This document shows, one piece after another, positions 49,349 to 60,400 of a stretch of 64,000 nt of DNA (position 1 is its first letter; each line of letters opens with the position of its first letter). Both the position numbers and the translations under genes were made by a program. Below the pieces are notes generated by a model. The model was not told the DNA's origin. It saw only the letters and a list, made by a program, of their open reading frames with translations, and searched no databases. The DNA is taken from assembly GCA_963281155.1 (NCBI GenBank), contig CAUJLY010000001.1, positions 1,550,001 to 1,614,000 on the forward strand. Direction: 5' to 3'. This stretch comes from Rhabditophanes sp. KR3021. Taxonomy: Eukaryota; Nematoda; Chromadorea; Rhabditida; Alloionematidae.

Positions 49349-50393
49349 TCATTTTGTGGAAGCAGAAATTCGAAACTTTTCCTTTCTAAAAAGTAAAAAC
49401 AATTCTCTGTAACAAGGTTTGACAAATAACAAGCAAGCAAGAGGATTTAGCACGGCTATCCATACGAATAAGATTGAAAAATAATTGGAATATCCATTCA
49501 GATTTATTTTAAACAAAGTGCAAATAAGGAGTGTTGTTGATGGAAGGACACAACTTGTTAAATTAGTTGATGCATTAAAAATCATCATTACATTGAGTTG
49601 ATGGTGCATTTGCCTGGTTTTTGATTGCATTATGTAGGAGACTGATACTAGTTTATACCAAATTTTGTAGAAAATATAAATTTCGGAGACGAGGATTATT
49701 TGGATTGTTAGAACCATGTGGATAATTCCCAGGAGACCTCCTAGAGAATAGACGTCGGAAACGTAGTATCTTATGAGGTAACCGTCCGTTGTGTAGAAAT
49801 ATTGTTTCGGCAAGTCAGATTCAATTAATTTAATATCTGCTTCGGTCGTTTGTTTGTAACCTATCAACCAAAGACCAGCATTGATGGAACTCCAAATAAT
49901 ATTTATACATATCAAGCCAAGGAATTGGCGGATGGAAAGCTTATCTTGTCTAAAGAATAAATTTTTAATTAATCACCTAATTAACTTACAAAACTATAAT
50001 TGAATATCTGAAATAAAAAACGATCAGACTGTTACACTGAGTAATCATATAAGTAAATATATTAACCAAGCAAATAAACATAGTCATTGCATCAGAAGCC
50101 GTTTTCAAGTAATCATTTATATAGACAAACGTTAATAAGCGATAAACTCTTGCTTCCATCAGATTGTTTCCTACTTTAGTAATAAGTAGCAAACAGATAT
50201 CTGTGAAGATAGATATTAAAATAAGATTCTTATAAGGATTGAATTCTTTGCATTTGATTCTTAGGCAAAGAACAAAGACAAGAGAATTCAAAAATAGCCC
50301 ACTATAAACAAGTACATTTGTACTTAAATCAAGCGATTTTCGAATGAAATAAATTGTGGTATCTGAGTAGTTGTTTAGAGTGTATAGTTCCAT
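49349..50393 (-). CDS. 7TM receptor, paralogue B
   Basis: Exons 49990-50393 and 49349-49949, with a 40-nt intron, give 334 residues. Exon 1 is 404 nt, the same length as in paralogue A, and the intron sits at the same codon, so the two are a tandem duplication. Shared motifs are FYFRYSI, YFYTTDGYLIRY, KTRQMHHQLNVMMIFNA and NPLACLLFVKPCYREL. Both copies look intact. The ligand is unknown. Confidence 0.77.
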
Positions 50394-50872
50394 TTTAAAA
50401 ATAATAAATTATGAACAAATATATTTTTTCAGATGAGTTAACTGACGGAATATTTTTCAAAGTTTTGTTGGACTTTTTGGTATGAAAACATAAATGAATC
50501 ATTATATTTATTACGTTTTTAATGGCAGTAAGTTAATTGAAGTGGTAAAAATCATTAGACTTATAAATAAATTAAATGTTGATTGGCATTAATGCACAAT
50601 GGTAAAAAGTGAGACATTTGTAGGTATTTCGAATTGCATAAAAACTGAATAAGAATAATCTATTGAGAGTTGATTTTATTCGATTTTATATAAATGGCTT
50701 TCGCAACAATGTTTTTTAATCCCAAATACCATTGTTTTACCATAAATAGATATTCCATGATTATTATTTATTGCCGGTCCCTTCACGTTCCCAAAAATAT
50801 GAAATATATCAGTTATATCAATTACATAAAATTTATTGAATAACAACCAATTAAAGTAAATTAAAACCACTA
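50394..50872. other. Intergenic between receptor B and the Cys/His protein gene
   Basis: AT-rich. It holds the receptor promoter and the 3' flank of the next minus-strand gene. No coding feature was recognised. Confidence 0.45.
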
Positions 50873-51914
50873 TCAATCATCAACCTGTTTCTTTTTATAC
50901 CTTGACGAAGAAGTAGAAAAGCAATTTTTACCCTTTTCATATTTTTTATACTCCTTCAACACATCATCCCAATCCCATTCAAGCATCTTTGCTACTGTTT
51001 GGAATGTTTTTAGATTGGAATGATAATTAGAGATTGGTTTAGGAGCTGGGGAACGAGTATCTCTCAAGGCTGATTTCATTAAATGATAACCGATGGCATT
51101 TGACAGGGTTATGTGCCGGCAAGCTTCGTGATGGATACTTGATTTGACAATTGCTTCACTTTCTTTTACTATTATTTGAGCGTAGACTGCTTTGCCTAGT
51201 GCTTTTTCGCTTAGTGCACGACAGGACTTGCAATTGTAATATGTTGCGTCACGTTTTTTTGATCTTGACGTGTAGAAGTTTCCGGTTGGATTGTTTGTGT
51301 TTGCGGTTAAATTGCTTTTTACAAAAATAGCATCACTGCTTCTTTCGGAGCGCAGACCTCGAAGGAAGTTACCTTCGTCTCTGACACCTGGAAGAAGGTT
51401 TTCCGCTATTTGGTTGAATATTCCATTGTTACTTTGGTGTCTATGAATAGTTTGACCAACTGAAGTTGAGGGAATGTCATCTGTGTCTGAAACTTCGTCA
51501 TCCGTTGTCATAATAAATGGAATCAAGCGTTCTAATGGTTGTTCACTATCCATAGAATCCATCGAACTATCTATGTTTGCCACATGTCTTTCTAATGACA
51601 ATATATTAGTTGAAAATAAATTAAATGGTACAGAATTAATTAGATTTGAGGTTGGCGGTGCTAAAACTAAATTGAAAGTATCAATTAGTGTTGTTAAGTA
51701 TTCTATTGCCTCCTCAATATCCTCCATTGTATTCAGGACAGTCACAAAGTTATTAAAACTTTTATCATAACTCTCAGTGCCTATAATCTTAATACATTCA
51801 TTGCGGGTTTATTTACTTACGATTTTTTTTCATTTTATTAAACTTCCTCACGAATTCACTATATTTGAGGGAGAAATCAAAGTTATGAAGATGATTAGCA
51901 AAGTAGCTGCCCAT
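50873..51914 (-). CDS. Unknown protein with a Cys/His zinc-binding-like segment
   Basis: A 94-nt first exon (51821-51914, MGSYFANHLHNFDFSLKYSE) joins through a 40-nt intron to 50873-51780, giving 333 residues. An acidic, Ser-rich middle is followed by a compact block at about residues 215-265 (TYYNCKSCRALSEKALGK, ending IHHEACRHI). The C-x2-C..H-x3-C/H spacing is reminiscent of FLYWCH-type or similar zinc modules found in DNA-binding proteins. The tail is basic. I do not recognise the family, and the zinc assignment is inference. No signal peptide or TM is present, so an intracellular, perhaps nuclear, protein is likely. Confidence 0.6.
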
Positions 51915-52591
51915 TTTCTTTAATGTTCAAATGGATTTATTATAATTACCACATGCATGTATTTGACTCGTTTCATACTTGCTGTCCCAATAATCGTGCC
52001 AAGATTGTATCTAAGAACAAAAACAATATTTAATCTTACATTATAAACGTAGTTTGATTAAAAACAGATTCATTTGAACAATCTAATTTAAAAGATAATA
52101 GCCTAAATAATACACAAAAAATATTCACATACAAATGTTAATATGCAAATTGATCCTACAAAATTGTGTCAAATATCTGTTACCTTCCAAAAATAGATAA
52201 CAAAATTAAAATAAATGTTGTTGATATTTGACATTATTCCACCAATACGACATTTCATCATATTCTCGTAGGTAAAACATAGCCTTTCCACAACAACTAA
52301 ACGCAAGCTCTCTGAATTACCTATCTTTAACCTTATCACTAAATAAACTACCTGCTTTCACAATAAAACATTATCAAACTTTGATCGCAAAAGAACGAAA
52401 AACTTCGTTTACACACACTTAGTGAACAAATAAACTACATTTTGTCATTCAATTTTTATAAAATTTCACATAATTGTCTCCCAGCCATGATAATGCATAG
52501 TTTGCTTTCGGTACGAGCACGTTTTATCACTAACTGATTGGGTCGGTCTATATAAATAGGAAGTTGAATTTTTATTTTGTATTTCAGAACG
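51915..52591. other. Divergent intergenic region upstream of UGT paralogue 2
   Basis: TATATAAA at 52549-52556 and a TATTTCAG acceptor ending at 52587 precede the UGT ATG. No other feature was seen. Confidence 0.5.
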
Positions 52592-54354
52592 ATGAAAAGT
52601 TTCTTTTTACTTGCTTTGTTGGTAGTGAATGTGGTGGAATCCGTTAAGGTTTTGGTTTATTTGCCAGAATTTGGACGGTCACATATGAAGCATATGGTAG
52701 GAATATTTTCCGCTTTTGAAATGACATTAATTTGCTATTTTAGGGAAAGCTTGCTGATATATTAGCTCAAAGTGGAAATGACGTAACTGTACTTGTTTCA
52801 CCTTTTGATCCAGTTGAAAAAGATCAGCATGGCATTAAATTGGCTAAAATTATCAGAGGAAAAATTAATCCTAATTTACAAGAACAGTCAGGGCCTCAAA
52901 AAGAGCAATTTTCCAAAATGATTTGGGATACAAATATGGAATCCCCTATTGGCATTTTATTCATGACTACATTTGTTGCCAAAGCATGGACTACTCATTG
53001 TCAAGGACTTATTGATAATGATGAACTAACAGCTCAAATCAAGGCTGAAAACTTTGACATTGCTATTGGTGAAGGTTTTGATTCATGTATATTCGGTCTC
53101 TACACACAATACGGAATCAAAAATCATATTATTGTATCATCAGGTCTCTTCTTTTCCCCACATTATGAATTACTTGGACTGCAATATCCATCCACCCAAG
53201 TTCCCGAATTATTTGCTGATTTCGGAAGTAAGGGAGTCTCTATGTGGGAAAGAGCTAAGAACCAATACTTTGGCATTGCAGCTTATCTTTTCCTTAAAAG
53301 ACCTATGATAATGGAACAAGCCTTGTTTGACCAAAAGTTCGGAAATGGGGTCGTCGACATGAGAAAGACTTTCAGGGAATGTGCCTATTATATGACAAAT
53401 GGAGATCCATTAATTGACTTCGCAAAACCAATTACCTCAAAAGTAATTGAGATCGGAGGCTTTTCTATTCCTAAAGCTAAGCTATTAGATGCCCATTATG
53501 ACAAAGTAATGAATTTAAGGACAAGGAATGTTTTGATTTCATTCGGATCAAATGCAAAATCCTCAATGATGCCTGATAATTACAAACAAAATTTAAGAAA
53601 AGTTATAAAGTCATTCCCCGACGTTACCTTCATCTGGAAGTATGAGGTAATTTTGTTTTTTCCTTTTCTTTTAATAATTTTAGGTTGACAATGACGGTAT
53701 TGCTGAGGGACTTGACAACTTGATTATTGGAAAATGGCTTCCACAAACTGACATTTTGGCTGATAAAAGACTCAGTGGCTTTATAACTCATGTAAATTTT
53801 TTATTTTATTTAAGAACGTATTAATATTCATTTTAGGGTGGATTAAATTCGTTAACTGAAGCTTCTCAAGTCGGAGTACCCCTTATACTTATTGGTTTAT
53901 TCGGTAAGTTGGGAAAAACTAAGTTAATCAAATATTGTCTTTAGGTGATCAAAAACGTAACACTCAAGTTGCTGAAAGAATCCAATTCGGAAAAGGAATC
54001 ACCAAGTTCCAATTAGCAGATTATGATATCGTCAGAAACTCTATTGACGAGGTATTTTTCCAATCGGATAAATATAAGAAAGCTGCTATTAAGTTAATGG
54101 ATAGTATCAAAAACAAACCCTTCAACTCAACAGAAGTCTTTGTAAAATATGTTGAGTACGCTGCTAAGTACGGAGCCCAGCCGATGTTTAACATGTTAGG
54201 TGAAGACCAATGCTTCTTTGCCAGAAATAATATTGATCTCTTTGCTATTCTTATTACCCTTTTATTTTTACTCAGTTTCGTTATATGTAAAAGTATCAAA
54301 TATTGCTGTTGTAGAAAAAAGATTGTAGTTGAATCAGCGAAAAAATCAAATTAA
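52592..54354 (+). CDS. UDP-glycosyltransferase (UGT), paralogue 2
   Basis: Exons 52592-52696, 52744-53646, 53684-53791, 53837-53903 and 53945-54354 give 530 residues. The signal peptide leads into VKVLVYLPEFGRSHMKHMGK, parallel to paralogue 1. The donor-binding region reads FITHGGLNSLTEASQVGV and GLFGDQKRNTQVAE. One C-terminal TM is followed by a tail ending KKSN, again a dilysine ER-retrieval signal. It has one more intron in the signature region than paralogue 1. The short leader after a TTTCAG acceptor suggests trans-splicing. Confidence 0.94.
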
Positions 54355-54926
54355 ATATTTGTACATTTTATGATGTGTAATAAATAAAAAATTATAAAGA
54401 ATCATTCTTTGACCTTGCTATTTTCTTTTGATAAGATGTCGTCTCATTGAGCCCACGAGATTATTGTTCGTTTAACTTTTTAATTAGTAATGAATTTTAT
54501 CAACTTAGATCATCTTTAAAGTGGAAATGTTTTATTGTGCATTAAACAAATTACTGAAGGAGTCATCTAAAATCTATTGTAGTTTAGATACAAGATGTTT
54601 CAAAACAGACGACATTAAATGAATGACAAATCTTTCTAATTCTTTTTTTAGTTTGAAGATATTTGGAATGAACAAGCAGTAATGCTACATGAACAAAATC
54701 ATGGGTATGAACTGATTATACGTAAAGTGACATAAGTCCAAAAGGAATATGCAATGTCTGTATTTATTAGCAAACTCTTGTAGTATATTAGTGCCAGTCG
54801 TTTTAATATATATGCCGATCATTTTAAATTTGTATATGACACACAACGTAAATCATATATAAGCATACCAGTTACGTTAATTCATTTGTACCAATTTAAC
54901 GGGTGTCGTCTTTACATTTCGCAATA
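54355..54926. other. Intergenic upstream of the F-box gene
   Basis: AATAAA near 54379 serves the UGT, and TATATAAG at 54856-54863 precedes the F-box ATG by 64 nt. No other feature was seen. Confidence 0.5.
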
Positions 54927-55929
54927 ATGGAAAAGGCCACAAAGAACTATTTTAACACACTGCCAACTGAAGTTGTGGAGATTATCTTAACTCAGACAAG
55001 TTGTATGGACAAAAGTGCAATTGCAAGGACGTGCAGTAGATTCAACAATATCATTGCCAAGAGGGGCCGTAGTATGAACCGTGCAAAAGTTCTAACTCTC
55101 AGCATCAGGATCATTATGGATATTGGTGATAATGGGAGATTTTTTGCTATTTGTACGCTAGAAACAAATGATCCAAAAAATATAAGAAAACCATTAAAGA
55201 TTAAGAGAGAGGTAGACCTGCTATTTGTATCGTTATTATTATATTTTCTTTCAGTTTAAACTCCGCAACTATTTGTTGTACAACCTTGAATCCCTATGTC
55301 TTAAGGAAAATGTTAGCAAAGTAGTTGTTTCGTTTAAAAAACTAACTAGATTTACAAGACATTTCCAAGAACTGATCTCTACTTGGCCTCAAATTGACTC
55401 TATGGAATTTCGTTATGATAACCGGGATACTGAACAGTTGGGGTTGCCTAAGTTCTTTAAAACAGTGGCCAATAGATCAAACATGGTTGTAATAAGAACA
55501 AGGGCAAGCTTCAAGGATCTCATCACTACTAGTGATGGAAATGTGATTACCTTAAAGAATAAATTTAGTTTGCATCTTCGGTTTGATGGAAATGGGGAGG
55601 GATGTACTATAGAAGATTGGACTAAATTTTTTGCCAAAAATGAACTGAAAAATGTCTTTTTTAAAAGTGATGAAACTGTACCGATTGGTGAGCTTATAGC
55701 TTTCATAAGATTCCTGATCGAAGTAATGAAAATGGATAAAATAGTGAAATTCCACATTCAATTGAATCAAATGGACTATAGTTGGAACCAAAGAGATATG
55801 TTATGCGTACTTACAGCAGAAAATGTTGACACTTTGGACCATACTAACGTCTATCAAGACTTTGAAGTTCGCTACACTGTCACCAAAAATAATGGAGAGA
55901 TTGGAATTATTGGAGTGGAATTGTTCTAA
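54927..55929 (+). CDS. F-box protein, nematode type
   Basis: Exons 54927-55211 and 55255-55929, with a 43-nt intron, give 319 residues. An N-terminal F-box (FNTLPTEVVEIILTQTSCMD, then SAIARTCSRFNNII) is followed by about 250 residues of alternating helix/strand sequence such as WPQIDSMEFRY. This resembles the substrate-binding C-terminal halves of the expanded worm F-box families. It should bind SKP1-type adaptors and recruit an unknown target to an SCF ligase. Confidence 0.82.
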
Positions 55930-57496
55930 AAATGAAATCATTCCTTCTTTATCTCAACTATTAGTTAAATTATTATTTTCATTATATTATCATTTTTTTA
56001 ATTAATTATTATGTTCCTAAATAAAATCATTAAAATGACCTTAATTTCTTATCATTAACATACAACAGGAAACCATAAAAGTATTCTAAATATAAAATCA
56101 TACTTATCACCAAATATAATACGACGTTAAAGCGATTAAATTTTTCAAATATCTATAATTTTACTTATCAACAATCAGCCTCGCAATAAAAACGACAGTC
56201 AAAGAGAATATTCCGCCATAAGATAGATAGTACATCATATCAAATGTTTAGTTATAAAGTTTGTTCCTATTCCTTTTTGCCAGGCGTCATTCCTTTGTAT
56301 AAGAAGCTAGCGTCTTGTCGTATTTTATTTATGTTGGGGCTTATTTATTTAGACTACTACATTTTATGCAGACAGTTTGTAAAGACTACTGCAAACACAT
56401 TTAGTTGCTTAAATTTGACGGAACTAAAACTTTTATTCACTCAAAACTGAGTTCGGGTTACAAGTACCTTACTTAAAGTATACCATTAAAACCATATTGA
56501 TTATAGGCTTTTGAGCTTTATATACAATATTATACTTTACCAACACCGTACTATGTAATTTATTTGGCGAAATTAGATGTTTACTAAGCTTTAAAGAGTA
56601 TCCTACTTTATTTTTTTGAATCTACCTTAGCAATTACTCTATTTTAGTTAGAAAAGTCCAAACGCATTGTAGGATGATTATTGTATTATCACATTCCTTC
56701 GCCCAATTTTTCACTACTTTGCATTTATTATTCTATTTTCTTGTCCCATTTCTGTTTACATTAATTTACAAAGACATCTCTTTTCATGCAATATCACACA
56801 AGCTCTATCGTCAAAACACATCTTGGCACATACACTTTTAATAACATTTCCACCACAGCATCCAAATGCTATCAGCAAAACATACAAATGTTATCTTTCT
56901 ACGTAAAGGCCCAAACATAAAATGTCTTTTTCTCTCGTACTAACCTATAGACCTGCATAAAATATATATTTATACATTCATACATAAATATATTTATGCA
57001 ATAGGCCTCATTCGAAACAGAGAGCACATTTTATATATTCAGTACATTTTCATCTACACACTCTCTCTAATGCATCTCTAAAATCTATTTTTATACAAAA
57101 AATGTCCTACCCCAAACCAAAAGGGAGGGAAGCCTGTGTAGAATGTTCATATTTACAAATATATAAATTTATACAAACGTATACCATCCCACAAATTTTA
57201 TTCCATCAGTCATTCTTTCTACAAAGACCCAATACGTGACGTAGTAGTCCTTGCCTAGAGTTGAGAGAGTTAGTATGAGAGAGGCTTCTATTGATGAGAG
57301 AATGCAAATGTTTTTGGGCAACTTCTACATATTTACTGACGTTTTCTCTCCCTTCTAAGCTCATTTCTTTACTCTTTTAAACGCATTTCAGCTTACTCTT
57401 TTAAACTGATTCTATCATACTTTTTGCGAATTCGTTAAATGTGTACTCTTTTTAAAACTAATTCTCATTCTTACTTTTTAGTCCTTTTCGCTGATT
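55930..57496. other. Intergenic region and promoter of the Na+/K+-ATPase gene
   Basis: A 1.57 kb stretch without a convincing gene. It has CT-rich runs (56990-57090) and GA-rich runs (57260-57300) near the ATPase, and a TTTTTAG acceptor at about 57475-57481 that implies a trans-spliced or spliced leader. A 23-codon minus-strand frame with one TM-like segment (SYGGIFSLTVVFIARLIVDK) ends at about 56168. I cannot decide whether it is real. Confidence 0.4.
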
Positions 57497-60400
57497 ATGG
57501 TGAAAAAGAACCAAGAATTAGATGACCTGAAACAGGAAGTCAAGATGGATGAACATCAAATCCCTCTTGCCGACCTGGTTACACGTTATGGATCTTCTAC
57601 CGAGGTTGGTCTTACCACCGCTAAAGCCGCTGAAGTCATGGCTCGTGATGGACCCAATGCATTGACCCCACCAAAGACCACTCCCGAATGGATCAAGTTC
57701 TGCAAGAATCTTTTCGGAGGGTTCGCTTTGTTACTTTGGGTTGGAGCTATTTTGTGTTACATCGCTTTCGGAGTAGATTACTTCACAATTGAACATCCTA
57801 CTAATGACAATCTGTATCTCGGAATTGTATTGATGTCCGTCGTCATCATCACTGGAGTTTTTCAATATTACCAGGAAAATAAGTAAGTTTACCCACCCCA
57901 ATCTTCAATCACTCACAACAGCCAAAAATGTACAAGAGAGACGTATTGTTCACACAATTTTAGTAACATATCTACATTGAGCAACTTAGACTGTTGTAAT
58001 TGACATTAACAACGAGCTTTATCAAAGCGTCTAAAGGTCTAGTAACTTCCCATTTATACTAGTCTTTTCGGCTCGAATAATAGCAGCCTTGTCCAGAGAG
58101 GTGGCTTTATAGCTTTTGCTTGTTTGAAGGTGGCAGCTAAGCATGTACATTTAAATAGGATTGCCAATTTTGAATTCCTAATAAATGCTTTGGAACCAAA
58201 TTGGTTAACTCTTCCATAAAAGGTTGGGAATAGTTTTATTTACTCCCAAAAACTAAATCTGCGAAGCCTGCTATTATTAGTATATAAAATGTTAGGTATA
58301 GTTTTATAAGGAACTGAATCCTAGTATCTTAAATAATAACATATAGTTTGGCCAGTTACCTAAATTTATCAAAAAGCTGAAACTTCAATTTTTTGAAATG
58401 ATATTAATGTTTCCATTTTATGTCTTCGAAGATCATGGAGTCTTTCAAGTCAATGGTCCCAACTTACGCCCTTGTGTTCAGAAACGGAGAAAAGATTCAA
58501 ATCAGGGCTGACCAACTTGTTGTCGGAGATGTCGTTGAGGTTAAAGGCGGAGACAGAGTCCCTGCTGATATCCGTGTCATTCAAGCTTTCGGATTCAAAG
58601 TCGATAACTCTTCTTTGACCGGAGAATCTGAACCACAGTCCAGAAACGGAGAATGCACCAACGAAAATCCCTTGGAGACCAAAAATCTCGCTTTCTTCTC
58701 TACCAACGCCGTCGAAGGAACCTGCAAAGGAATCGTCGTCTACACCGGAGACCGTACCGTCATGGGAAGAATCGCTCATTTGGCTTCTGGACTTGACACC
58801 GGCATGACCCCAATCGCCAAGGAAATCGAACATTTCATCCATTTGATCACTGGAGTCGCCGTATTCTTGGGAGTCACTTTCTTCATCATCGCCTTCGTCC
58901 TCGGATACCATTGGTTGACTGCCGTAGTCTTCCTTATCGGAATCATCGTCGCCAACGTCCCAGAAGGTTTGATCGCCACCGTGACGGTCTGTTTGACTTT
59001 GACTGCCAAGAGAATGGCCTCCAAGAATTGCTTGGTGAAGAACTTGGAAGCTGTAGAAACCCTCGGATCTACCTCCACCATCTGCAGTGACAAAACCGGA
59101 ACCTTGACCCAAAACAGAATGACAGTCGCCCACACCTGGTACGACCAAAAGATCGAGTCCTGTGACACCACCGAAGATCAATCTGCCTCCAAGAAGGAAG
59201 CTGCCGCCAAGTCCGACACTTTCTCATCTCTTGTTCGCGTCGCCACTCTCTGCAACAGAGCTGAATTCAAACCTAACCAAAAAGACGTCCCGATCCTGAG
59301 AAGAGACTGCACCGGAGATGCCTCCGAGATCGCCCTGTTGAAGTTCACCGAAATCATCAACGGAAACGTCGTCAAATACAGACAAGACAACAAGAAGGTC
59401 GCCGAAATTCCATTCAACTCCACCAACAAATTCCAAGTCTCTGTTCACGAAACGCAGGATGGAGATGACCGTTTCCTACTAGTCATGAAGGGAGCCCCAG
59501 AGAGAATCCTCGAAAAATGCGCCACCATCATGATCAACGGAGAAGAAAAGGCTCTCGATGAAAAACTCAGAGGGGAATTCGAAAATGCCTACCTTGAATT
59601 AGGAGGTATGGGAGAAAGAGTTCTCGGCTTCTGTGACTTCAGACTCGAAACCGCCAAATACCCCAAGAACTTCGTCTTCGACACCGAAGACCCCAACTTC
59701 ACCCTCGATGGACTTAGATTCGTCGGACTCATCTCCATGATCGATCCACCACGTGCCGCCGTCCCCAATGCCGTCGCCAAGTGCAGATCTGCTGGAATCA
59801 AGGTCGTCATGGTCACTGGAGACCACCAAATTACCGTAAGTTGAAACAGTAGATAGCATTGGTTAATGATAAAACAAAAATAAATGATATTGCTAAATAA
59901 CTATTTTACCTAGGCTAAAGCTATCGCTAAATCCGTAGGAATCATCTCGGAAGGAACTGAAACCGTCGAAGATATCGCCCTCAGAAGAGGATGCCAAGTC
60001 AAGGATGTCAACCCGAGAGACGCCAAGGCCGCCGTCGTCCACGGATCCGACTTGAGAGACATGACTGAAGATGAACTCGCCGATGTCATCTCCAACCACA
60101 CAGGTACGTTAGCCTACGCTCGCATTACTAATTAATTTCAGAAATCGTATTCGCCCGTACCTCCCCCCAACAGAAGCTGATGATCGTAGAAGGATTCCAA
60201 AAGCAAGGCCAAATCGTAGCCGTGACCGGAGATGGTGTCAACGACTCCCCAGCCCTGAAGAAAGCCGACATCGGTATCGCCATGGGAATCGCCGGGTCCG
60301 ACGTATCCAAGCAAGCCGCGGACATGATCCTGCTCGACGACAACTTCGCCTCCATCGTAGTAGGAGTCGAAGAAGGAAGACTCATCTTTGACAACCTCAA

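Noticed and set aside
58420..58436. Alternative ATPase start at ATGTCTTCG
   Set aside because: A pump starting there would lack the N-terminus and first transmembrane helices, so the ATG is more likely the result of the odd splice junction.
58450..59181. Long minus-strand open frame across the Na+/K+-ATPase exon
   Set aside because: It is rich in Ser, Asp and Gly because it mirrors C-ending codons of the real gene, and it has no domain or start context.
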